NCBI GenBank assembly: GCA_900239685.1 | Contig: OENT01000342.1 | Span: forward strand, 62,001 to 126,000 | Direction of reading: 5' to 3' | Length of the DNA stretch: 64,000 nt | From: Rotaria macrura | Lineage: Eukaryota > Rotifera > Eurotatoria > Philodinida > Philodinidae | Part shown: one piece after another, positions 36,669 through 49,000 of the stretch | How positions within the stretch are numbered: the first letter of the stretch is position 1 | Layout: each line of letters opens with the position of its first letter | Position numbers and translations under genes: made by a program | The notes under the pieces: model-generated | The model's database searches: none | What the model was told of the DNA's origin: nothing | What the model saw: only the letters and a program-made list of their open reading frames with translations

Positions 36669-38601
36669 AATAGTACGAATATGAAAGTCGGAAACATACT
36701 CTAGATATAAGAACAAGAAGAGAGCAATACTTTTTATGAGTGTTTGACTTGCACGACAACTTTCTGTAATTGTCTAATAGAGTCTTTTTTTCCTTCTATA
36801 AATAAGTAGAGTGACTAAGATGAATTTCAAGTAAAAATAAAATTATTCTTACTCTACAAACTTATTTGAAACATGGAAAAAGTAAAGACTATGCTTAGTT
36901 TAGATTGAATATCAAATGATATAAAATAAAAGTCAATAGATTTAGTAGATATTTTTTCATCTCACATCTAATGAGACTTATACAACATGTAAAATGTTTT
37001 TGTTGCTTTTATACTTTCTCCGCTTACCATAAGCAAAACAACTTTCTGAATACCATAGATGAAGTCAAGATTTATTATATTAAAAGGTAACTCGGAAAAG
37101 GAGATTGACTTGTTGAACAAATGACTCAATAGAAGAAAAAAAGACAAAGAAATTCTCCAGGAAAATAAGCAAAACAAATCGGAACGATAATTGTCATAGT
37201 AAAATGCAATATGTGTAATTATAGTAGCAGTAGAAAAGGTTTGGCCATCTATCTTTATTTATAATGATAGTAGTAATAACCATGAGAGAAGATAAACGAT
37301 TTTCTAATTGTATATACATGTATGTGTGAGGCGGCAACGAAAAGTGTTGGCGTTTGTTGAAAACATCTCGCCCAAGGATTTACTACTGATATATCATAAT
37401 CAACTGTAAACTTTGTAAGAACAAAACAAAAAGAAATGAACATGAACGAGAAAGAAAAATCCGTCGATCTCAAGGTCTTGAAAACATCACATTTATTCAT
37501 TTTCATTGTAGAGTATTTATTTGACTCAAGAGAAGATACGTCAATGAAAGTTTCTACGATATTAATAAATAGTTTTTGCCATGTCTCTAGAGAAATCGAT
37601 CGACTACTATAGTTCTGTATGAATGATGATTGTCAATTGTTGAATATTTCTAAGATATAATTTTCAAATAGAACGAAAACCTCTGAAGACATCATTATAA
37701 AAGTTAGTTATCGAAACAAGTGTGTTGTTTGTATTTTTGTTTTTGTTCAATATGTATCATTCTTTCGATGTAACCATTAAGAAAAACAAGTAGATAACAG
37801 AGATATACATCTCTATTTTTAAGAAAAGACATTTCAAACATAATCAATCAAGAATAGAATCCTAGGGCATTCGATAATGTAAAATTCTATAGTTGCTCTG
37901 AGGAATAATCTCTATTTTGAGCGTACATTTTTTAAATGTTATATTTACACAGAATCCCAACACTTTAAGAATATTCATGATCTTCTATATGATCTTTTGT
38001 GTAGTAGAGAAAATTTGCTTCATTGAATGTTTCTTTCTAGTTATCTAGATTCATGACGTACCTTATGCAATCGAATAAACGATGTCTTAACTATTGTATA
38101 TATATATATATAAATAGCATGTTAGATTTTTTCTATGAACAAAAAGATATGTCATGAGATATATGTTGTAGTAGAAACTATTTTTTTCTTTATAAAGATA
38201 TATACTCGCATGAATAAATATGAAATAATAAGGAAGTGTGTGATCCGAAGAGAGCAGTGCTGATTAGATTTTTCTTTTTATCGGAAAAACAATAGAATGA
38301 GTTCACACTGAAGTAGTATAATCAGTAATATTGTTGTCGATGAGGAAACTCATTGTGAACAGCCAATAGAAATATCATACAATGAAATGTCTGCTTCTCG
38401 TCTTTACTCTTCTAGCTCATTAATCATAGAAAATATACTTTTGGCTCTTCTCACGAATGCATCTTTTCTAACAATGAATTAAATTCAAAACTAAACAATT
38501 TTAAGTCATCATCTAAAATTCTTGTCAACGCTATGCATTGATGACTATAATTGATGAAACATGGAAGCGTCTTATTCTTAAAAAGCAGCTTTGCTAAACC
38601 C

Positions 38602-38603
38602 TA

Positions 38604-38630
<27 letters not shown>
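38602..38630. repeat. TAT trinucleotide microsatellite
   Basis: About ten uninterrupted TAT units in the AHCYL/cysteine-rich gene spacer. It translates as poly-Tyr by chance. Confidence 0.85.
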
Positions 38631-38634
<4 letters not shown>

Positions 38635-41337
38635 GAATCGTGTCTTATTTCGAAAGAATCATCACTTTCAATAATGACTTTATTTTTCATCTTTTGCAAT
38701 ATGTCATTGTCTCGTTTCTATATCCAAAGAATATTTCATAAGTATTTGGCCTAACCGAAAATTAGTTTGAATCCATTGCCTAGCTAACCATACAGTTGTT
38801 AATGTGGAGCACACCGGAAACGAAGTTATTCTATATGATATAATTTTCTTTTTTTAGAATCAATGTTGATAAGGTAAAGGGTATAATTAAAATTTCAAAA
38901 TTTGAATAGAAGTCTTCTTCTTTTGTAAAATGAAGAGAACTACTACTAATGAATCGTGAATTAAAACAATTACAGTGTGTAATTCATAGTAATGATGGGA
39001 GATTTCTCGATGATTTTCATCCCTGAACATGATCTAAGAATTTGTCAAGATGAAAAGGGTTACTAACTTCTAGTGGATGAAGTTTCTCTGACGAATGATA
39101 TTTTCTATTTCTACAGAAAAACATTTTCTTCATAAGTTGAAATGTCTTGCAAGTCTCTTGTATGTTTTTTTTTTCTATGTGAAGATACACTTTTAGTACA
39201 TATTATACGATCTATCTTATCTTAGTTAAATAATTGTCTTTGACAGCTATATAACATAATGACATTCTACTCAAAATTATTGATGCCATCATTTCATTCA
39301 GTTGAAACAGAATGCTGTAGGCGAATTCCCCGAAAGTGAAACACAAGATTTTGTAATTAGCACACTGTCGAGAATCTGATAATCTCGTTTGATCGTCAAT
39401 ACTACTCCTTTGAAACATACATATTTTTGATGTCGACAGAAAAAGCTAAAAATAAACTAGATCAAATCGTAGTAAACAGTATGTGGTAAAAGAGTAATCA
39501 ATTCATGGGAAACGATATGGATAGTAAAAGAAGGGAATATATTATGATGATTGAAAGCAAAGCCAATAAGTAAAAAATGAAATCATCGTTCATCGAAGCT
39601 CTAATGCTTGTCAATGTAAAAAAAATGCTCAAATTGACAAGCAAATTATCGTTTTTTTTTCAATCTAAAAACGAATCAAGTCTATTATTGATTTGAAATA
39701 ATATCAAAAAGATATAACATAATCTATACCGAATAGATCTATATACTTACTCGAATAATTAATATTTGAAGTTTTATCTCATCGTTAAATGAAATATTTA
39801 TACTCATGAATATCAGAAAAAATATGTCCGTTCAACTGTTGTACTTTATAGAGAATGAATAATCGGTATATGTTGAAATTTTAATCATAAATAAATCTTA
39901 ACTAAGACAGTAGAGTTTATTGTAAAGGAAATATTTTCTTTGCCGTCAAACCTTATGTCAGACGTGTGTTTGCAAAGAAAACATAATAATAAATACTATT
40001 GTTCAAAAATTTCTGAATAGTATATTCTAATAAAAAACGTGCTTATTAAAAATAATCCAAGTAAATGTTATATGCAACAAGAAATATGACTTTCCTAGAT
40101 AGGAAACACTCAATGTTATTGTACGTCGAGAATAAAAAAAATGAAGTAATTTATAATTTTCGCTAGATATTTTCTATAAATTTAATTTCTTCTCCTACTA
40201 CGCTGACGTGTGAAGACAATATATTTTCATTCAAAAATGAATGTAGTAACTAAATACTTCGTTTTGTATTATCAATCACAAAAAGAAACAAAAACTTTGT
40301 GCCATGAAAATACGGAAGGAATATAATATCGTGAGAAATAGACAGCTGGTTCTTATTTACTATGTAAACTAGATCGATATATCGACATGTGAGCTTGACA
40401 TGAACAATGGATTAGAGAATACAAGAAAATTATTCTATTCGTATAAACTGATCGAGTTAAATCGTTTGATACTATTGTAAAATATTTAGTCTTTGATTTA
40501 AATTCAATCATTTCTATTTAAACAACATAATATACATGATTATGATCTTTAGATAATAACGCTACATTGCTTGAACTTTATTGTTCCATCCATTATAGAA
40601 AACTATCGACTCGTATATAAACCGTTTTCATCAAGAAATATTATTCATGTAAAATCTTAAATAATTTGTTCGTATTTGTTTCCTTTCATGGATAGGATAG
40701 TTTCCTTACTTTAAACATGCGCTCAAATCAAAGAAAATTTAACTTTTGCTCTAATTTTGATAGAACTCTACTGGCCTGTATCTTTTTCTGCACATGTTTC
40801 TTTGCTAGTCTCAGCTGTGATGTCAATAGAATATTTCTTCTCTAATTATAATCAAGATAAGATACAATCTCTATTTACATTAACATCATCAAGATCAAAC
40901 AACTGGTGAAGATTTTTCTATGACAGTCAGGTTTAGATGTAATCAAATCGTATAAAAATCATCGATACATTTCACATAGAACATTGACGAAATATTATAT
41001 TGAAACATGAAATTCCTACATTCAATTATTCATTGGTAGATGACAACAAATCTATGATTAAGTCCAAATGATATGTTCTGTTTCATTTTCTTTAGTTCCG
41101 GCTGTTGCATGCAATCAAAGACATATAGAGAAATAAAAAGAAATAAAAAAAACTAATAGACATAGTGCCCATCTGGTGGTGTTTCTTCTCTCTCATGCCC
41201 GGGATGAAGACGAGAAGAGAAAAATCATTCTGACTTACACTCTTACGTGTGTTTGTGTGTGTGTGTGTTCGTTCGTTCGCTTGCTAAAAGCGCACAACCT
41301 AACGTCGGCTGCATATGTGTGCATGCATACATACATA

Positions 41338-41362
41338 TCTATATATATATATATATATATAT
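41338..41362. repeat. TA dinucleotide microsatellite
   Basis: A run of TA units about 140 bp upstream of the proposed start of the cysteine-rich gene, next to a TG-rich stretch. Confidence 0.85.
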
Positions 41363-41499
41363 GAAGCGCGTACCAATGAATGACGGAAGACAGATGGGGC
41401 AACGACGACAACAACAGAAGTGTGCTACTACTGTTTGTTGTTCATTTGACGTTCTCTATCATTCGCAAGAACAGCACAACTGCATCTGGATTGATTACA

Positions 41500-42847
41500 A
41501 TGCCGACAACGACGAGTATTCAAGTGAATAATAGTTTCCTTTTCTTTTTTTTCCGAATAAAATCTTTTATCACTATTTTTATTTCTTCGTTTCAACATAG
41601 AAACGTACTCGAAAATCGATTGCACCAATACGTCCACAAATCGTACCACCACCATCAACGAATTCATCTATTGATAGAACAGTATGTCATTTGTGTGGCT
41701 ATTTAGGACGAACGAAATCCATATCCATTGATAAAAATGGTTATAGTTTCTTACGTAATTTACCTCCAGCACCTGGCGCTCTACCAATCGATGATGTTGC
41801 ACATCATGTTCGAGCATGTCATCTTTGTGCTTTATTACTCGACAAACAACGAGAACTTAATCATACGACAAATAATTTCTTTTTCAAAGGTTTCTTTCGA
41901 TCAACAGGCACATGTCATACGAACATTACATTACCATTGAGACTAACATCGAATACTACCGATGAAAAAGATCAATCATCAGGTAAAATGAAAACGATAA
42001 ATAATTATATAAATGAAATTCATTCTAGATAAAGAACCATCAAGAGAAGAAACGCCTGTACTATCAAGTCCACAACTGATCGGTATGGTAACAGATAGAA
42101 TTATACAAGAACAATCACGATCAATACCTCCACCTTTACGAAAAACAAAGATAACAATTCCTAATAAGTAAATTCAAATGCTTTTCAAATACATGACATG
42201 CATAGTTTCTAAAGTTTCATGACCGAAGAATATCTGTCTCTTCATTTCCTTCTAGTAGTTCTCTCGATTTTCATATAGTCGATGAAATGTCGTCATTGGA
42301 TTCCTATCTAACATCAGTACGCTCACGTTTTCTTTCTGATTATAAATCGTTAATATCATCATCAAGACAACATCTATATGAATCGTGTCATTTGTGTTTA
42401 TCCATAAAACCTCATGGCACATTGTATACAATATTAAAAAGTCAATTTGAGTTTCTTTCATCACTACAAGTCGATGTTTGTACATTATGCTATTATAATT
42501 TGTTCGATCAATATAAGAAACAAATAAAAACTTATCGTCGACCACAACCACAATGTTATGTATGTCGTTGTCGTATAAATTTTATTGATTGGGAAATAAA
42601 ATTATTAGAAACAGAATATTTTCCATTTTTATTAAAATTATATAATGAAAAACATGCACATGAACTACTTTATGATAATCAACGTTTAGCACTCGCATGT
42701 GATCAATGTTTTTATCGATTACTTTTTCAATATATTGATCAACAACAACAAAATATTCCCATAGAACAACGAACTTATTCATGGCAATGTATATATTCCT
42801 ATGAAAATGAACATTATCTTGATACAAATGATTTCTTTTATACATAA
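41500..42847 (+). CDS. Unrecognised protein with three paired C-x2-C modules (4 exons, ~378 aa)
   Basis: I do not recognise the family with certainty. Exons: 41500-41523, 41601-41982, 42029-42167, 42256-42847; the sum is 1137 nt with stop. Three modules each have a C-x2-C, 30-70 residues and a second C-x2-C: CHLC..CHLC, CHLC..CTLC, and CYVC..CDQC. The first contains FLRNLPPAPGALP and the third ends with PIEQRTYSW. This suggests a zinc-binding fold repeated three times and diverged. The linker between modules 1 and 2 is Ser/Pro-rich. No signal peptide or membrane segment is seen. The start is uncertain: the same frame stays open upstream, with another ATG at 41380 giving 40 more residues, and a further 5' exon is possible. 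AATAAA follows the stop at 42859 and 42878. Confidence 0.75.
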
Positions 42848-43012
42848 TTAATCATCCGAATAAAAAACACACGTGTAAATAAATGTCTGATTCTGTTTTG
42901 CTTATAGAGAAGTTTACAAATCGTAAGAATAGGTCTCTGTTTTCTTCGTTTTGTTATCGATTGACTAGATGAACATAGTGGAGAAGTTTGAATCGTAGTT
43001 TCGTTTCGTTTT
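42848..43012. terminator. Shared 3' region of two convergent genes with polyadenylation signals
   Basis: Only 165 bp separate the stop codon of the plus-strand cysteine-rich gene (42847) and the GRIP stop (43013). Plus-strand AATAAA hexamers occur at 42859-42864 and 42878-42883. The two 3' UTRs probably overlap as antisense RNA. Confidence 0.5.
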
Positions 43013-46000
43013 TCACACAATACTTGTTTTTGATTGTGAGAGACGAGAAAATATATTTTTATCATTGACGATTGTTATTTGATTTTCGTTCATGGATTCG
43101 TCAGCAATCATTGATGATCGATGTTCATCTTCATTTTCGTCAATATCAAACAATTCATCTGTTTCATCGAACATTGGTGCTGGTCGTCGGCCAACAATTA
43201 AAACTAAATCATCGGCTGATGATGATAATAACGGTACGACTTGATTACATTCCATACGTGTTACATCGATATTATTTACCTAAATGAAATAGATATGGCA
43301 TGAACTTATTGAACTTGAATATTTGCATTGACATACTTTATAGATTCTCATGCATGGTATTAATGAACCTTCTAATTCAGCAGGTCCATTCGGTCGAATT
43401 TTATTTATGTAAACACCTGTACCATAGAGACGATCGGATATTGAAAAACCAAAATCAAGTACACGTTTATCACGCTGAAGTACAACTGTGATGGTATCAT
43501 TGATTAATCGATCTCGTCCATAATTATCATATTTTGTTTCAAACATATTTGGTACAATGGATTTATCATTGAGAACACATGAATTAGTATTTCGTTCATG
43601 ATCTGAATGACGAGTATTTTCACGTAGACGACCATTCGATGGTGATGTTCGATAGGCAGATGTAGGTGAAAAAGCCATCATCGGACGATTTCCATTTGTT
43701 GTTGATGTTGATGTTATTATTGGTATTGAATGTATAGGATTTTTAAGAAGAAAATCACCTGGAAAACATACGTGTATTAAATAATTGTCTATGTTAAATT
43801 GAGAACTATTTTTATTTTCAAAAGATATGTTGAAAATTTCAAAAAGAAACATATCGTATATCTTATGAGTACTAAAATCTACATAGCAATCCATTCTATA
43901 GTCGAAGAAATATTACTTCCAAAAAACACAGAAACTTAGTTCTAACGTACTATCATTTGAATTTGGATTCGGTACTTGATAATGTTGATGATCATTAACA
44001 ATAATTTCTTTTGGGGTTGTTTCACTATTATCACTGAGTCTATGATCCGTATTTGAACTATCCCAAGATTCCATGGCTGAATCAACTGATGGTGTATAAT
44101 CTATAGAAACATAAAAATTGATGAATACACACATTCAATGAAAATAATTAGTTTATACTTTGTTGTTGATTTATGATTCGAGAAATTTTTAATGTTATTT
44201 CATCACCACTTGTCTGTAATAATTTAATTGCTTCATTAAGACCTTTACCACGTAGACTAACATCATTTATTGCTAATATTCGATCACCAATATGAATCGC
44301 ATTTGTTCTGTAATAAATCAAAAATCAATAGAATTCATAATTCAATGAAATATTGTTCCCTATTGTTTTTCCTAATGAATCGAAAAGGATCTTTTTATTT
44401 GTTTTGGAAAACAATTATTGAGGTTCTTTACATTTCTATTGACGACGATTAAATTGAATCAAAATTTCTATGGATACGTTCGTTTTCTTTAATCTATTGA
44501 GATCAGTGAGGTACACTCTGGTTATATGAAAAATGCCAATACGTTTCTAATTATGTAGAAAAAACAACATCTCCTGTCTGAATTGTATCATGTGAGAAAG
44601 TCGTCATTTCTTCTATCGATCACTTCCAGTTTGATAATAAAAGTTGACTGAGTGTAATTTCTAATGGTTGCTTACAATACGAGATTAATTGACACATGTT
44701 TTTATTTAGAAATGTCTAGTTAGTCTAAATACATAACGATAATAAAAACTACGAGCTACAGTATATTACATCACAGGCAATGTTAAACAAATGTAATGAT
44801 CCACTGTCTGATCAATCACGTACAAAGCTTTGATTTCATATTCAAAATTTATGATAATGAACAGATATATCCCTAGAATATTTGCTATATCTATGAAAAA
44901 GTATGATCCTAGATACTATACTGCAATATATGTTCTTAACCTATGTAGGATCAACTAGGTTACAAAAATATACCGGTCATGAACTGATTCAGAATCTTGT
45001 CCAGCATGATGGTTTTTTTCAAAGATTCGGTGTGTTATTCAAAATTTTCTGTTCATCTATCCTATCATATCCTACTTGTATATATATTCGCTACATTAAT
45101 AATCCATCCTTCTGGAGTTCTCAACCGTTTCTTGTCTGATAGGAAAGGGGATTATAATTTTCATGCCAGTTTTTAACCAAAAGGCAGGATATGCCTATAT
45201 TGAGAGAGGAAGACTTCCTCTATCCGATGGCACATAGATTATAAAGTTCCATTGTGCACCTATGATTTCAATAAATGGCGTTACATTCGCTACCTTTTAT
45301 TGCACACTACAGCGAGTATATGGCTACAATTTTCGAAATCATCGGTGCACAACAGAACTGAAAAATATGTATGCTGTCGGATAGAGATAGTCTTTCTCCA
45401 TACATCTACATGTATCCCGCCTTTTGGTCAAAAACTTGTAATCACCTTACGTGCAGCAGGCGAAAGCAACTGTTACAAAAAGAAAACCGATCATCGATGA
45501 GAAAGCTTGTACACTTGAAATCTTTACGATCTACATATTTCAGTATTATATGCAGTCAAATTATTGTTGTCGAATTTCTATTTTAATAATCTATCATATG
45601 AAACTTACTTATCAGCTAAGCCACCTTCACATAAATCCGAAACAATAATGGGTTCAAATACATCTTCACTACCTGCAATTGTCAAACCTAATGGACCACT
45701 AAAAATATTAAAATTGTTCTGATTAATGTAAATTTCTAATTCGTTTTCTTTCTTCGTTCAATCGTTTACCCTTGTCGATGTAATTGTACTTTATAAACGA
45801 CAACATTTTCACAATAATTATCTTGTGAATAGATGTCATCTTTTTTAATACGTAATCGTACGATATCTTCTGAATTTTTCAACAACGATGAAATTTCATT
45901 TAAACTTTTTCCACGTAATGAATGAACATCAATAGATAGAAGATGATCGCCCGGTTGAATCATTCCAGAACGATAAGCTACACTGCCTCGTTTAACATCG

Positions 46001-49000
46001 CTTATAATTGGAATTTCATCGATTTGTGATGATCGAGAATCTTTTCAATTAAAAACGAAAACTCCGTTGAAGATATTTTATTTGATATCATGACATACAT
46101 GTTACAGCTAAACCAAGATCAAGATTTTTTCGTAGAAGTTTTACTTCACAGATTCCAGATGAAAGCATAACAGAATCTAAACTTATCTATAAGTCGATTA
46201 GAAAGAAAGAAAAACTTAACCTACCAGCAACATCGAATTCAATTTCCAGATGAACTTGATGATTTGATCGTTTAATTATTGCTCGAGCATCTTCTAATGT
46301 CATGCCTTCTAACAGTTGTCCATTTATCGCAAGAATACGATCACCTGGCTGAAGTATACCCGATCTAAATATATAGTTCATGAGATATTGAAATTTTTAT
46401 TTTATTTTATATTCGAACACAACGATGAGAATTCTATTACAGTTGAAAATGATTTCGATTCTTCTATTTCTCTGTTCCTATGTCGACTTATTATCATATC
46501 ATAAGAGGCTGATTGAACATCTTCAAACTTAATCAGTGACATGAGTAAGTTTGATGTATAGCATAAAAAGTACTATTAGACGATGATGATCATGCCATTC
46601 CTCTGTTTTGAATTAGAAAAACAGAAGATTACAAGATGATTTACATTGATATTTTGCTTCATGATCAACTTAAATAATTGAGTTACAAGTGAGAATCGAA
46701 CGAAAGTCATCATAGAAATAAGTAGTAATTATGTCATATTGTGTACTCATACGTCAAACATGTCATAAACATCTCATGTGTTCTTGAGCTACTATCAGAC
46801 ATAATTGTGTCCTTTGAAATTAGCTATCAACTAATAAAAAAAACACTCAACATGTCTGACTGTAACTTCCATCGATTGAAGAAATGATGTCTCTTATATT
46901 AATATATACTACGATAAATTTCATTGAAACTAAGTTAGCATTCGAACGAATATCAAAACTATGCAAGAACTCGTCTAAAATCAAATGGAATATTTGATGG
47001 GTATGTAAGAATGAAGAAACACTGTTCATTGGCTATTCTTCATAGATCTGATGAATCATATAATCCACCGAAGATCATTACAGACTGCATCATATTCTAA
47101 AGATTTATTCGCAATAGAAACAATATAACAATCCCTATATTTCAATTCATTGAAAATAAAGAATGACATAGGACTGTTATTTATACATACGAATCATTTT
47201 GTTTCATTGGAGAAGTTGTTCAATTATGAACAACCATCCGTATATTCATGCATATAGAGAAGAGGAAAATTTATTTTTTCTCCTTCAAAGAACGAATCCA
47301 AATGTTCAAAATCCTTTAGTAAAAGTTTAACATTAAGATTAATGACTACCAGCAATAAATAAACAATACATTCAAATGGTGCCCTTTCGACAAATAATAC
47401 TCATATTCATTTTCATTGTTCATACATGAACAACTATCGAATGGAAAAAATTTATTCATGGGTAGGTTTTATGAAGTGTAGAATTACTCCTGAAAACATC
47501 AGCCGAAAGCAATCGGTTCCCATTGAGATACTGAACAATTGTCATCATAATTATATAGGTCAAAAAAAGTAAAGAAAGAAAATCAAGGTTTTCAACATTG
47601 TTTATCGTAAAGGCAGCATAGATTTTTTCTAGTGAACTTTTCAAACACACATTACAAAAGAATCATGCATGAAGGCGAATCCTTATGAATTTTGTTATGT
47701 TCTATTTCTTGTATCATTATTTCTAATGGTAACCTATGATTTCATGTAAACAAAAACACGAATGGGTTTTTCTTTATTTTCTTTTAATCAAAATTACCCA
47801 GACACGTCTAATAGTATATATATATATGCATATAGTATTATCAAAGAGAACAAAATAGTAATAAAGATAGAACTGTCATGAAAGATATAGAACAGATGAA
47901 TGTTTAAATTGACCAAAATGATATTTCATAATAAACTTCTGTTAACCTTTTCGGAAAATCTATTTATCTAGAAAATATGAGTTCGATTGATGAATCATGC
48001 ATGAAGAATATTCCGTTGTTCGTGTATTATTCCTTATGACAGTTCTGTAGAGAAAATAATAGTACAATAAGTAACTCTGGCTACATACTTATAAGAATTA
48101 CATAAACATATTTTCTTCATCAACCTTGACAAGAATTTGTGATCCGTTGCCAACTCACATATCCGTTTACTATGTAGTTTCGTATAGTGAGGAACCTTAT
48201 TCTCAATGAAATCTTCTTGCTAATAAGTATCATCTTACATAACTAGCATAAAAAACATTCTATATCATTATGCTCTCTAGAGAAAATTTATAATTCGAAC
48301 ATAATTGACTGAACAGTCTACATTCATGAATAAATCGTCATGTTTACTATGTTGATTAAGAAATATTTATACGATTTTTAAAATACCTTTCAGCGATACC
48401 ACCTGGTTCAACATATCCAATAACTGGTGGTTGCATAAGTACATCGGATGCAAATGAAGCACCTTGAATTGTAAAACCAAAACAGCACATTGATTCTCCA
48501 TCTGTTGACATTCTATTTGAAGATAGTGGATCGAATTGAAGAATACATTCCATGACTTCAGTATGACACATTTGATTACCCATAACTGTTTGATAACATG
48601 AATTAAGAGAACCTAGAATAATAGAAGAAAAAAAACAATTCAACATAATAGATTTTTCGTGTATAGGGTAGGGACAAAAGCTGGCAGAATAGGAAATACA
48701 AACACCATCAATAGATTAAAAAGACAAAAAAAATGACTTTTTATTCCATACACAATAAGCAAATCATAATTTGATTATGCAAAGCATAAATGAGTTTCTC
48801 ACGTCCCGAAAGCATGAACATGCACAGTGCAGACGGGATATGAAAATTGTTCATTATATTGGTTTTGTTTTTAATTGGTTTATGAATTTACCTAACTCGA
48901 GAAGATTATAAGTTTTAACAATCCACGGAGATATTCTGTTCGACAAATTATCCGATGTTTTAAGACCTATAGATAAGTGGTGTTTTTGTTTGCATGTAAG

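Larger units (their letters stand above)
36669..41499. other. Intergenic, divergent region between AHCYL and the cysteine-rich gene
   Basis: About 4.8 kb without a supported exon. It lies between two divergent 5' ends (AHCYL minus, cysteine-rich gene plus) and should hold both promoters. Simple repeats: TAT triplets at 38602-38630, TA runs near 38096-38112, and a TG run near 41247-41270. Open frames here are short and low in complexity. Confidence 0.55.

Noticed and set aside
41247..41531. 94-codon plus-strand frame crossing the TG and TA microsatellites
   Set aside because: Made of simple-repeat translation (Cys-Val and Ile-Tyr runs); it is out of frame with the cysteine-rich gene.
42252..42551. 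99-codon minus-strand frame
   Set aside because: Shadow of the last exon of the cysteine-rich gene on the plus strand.
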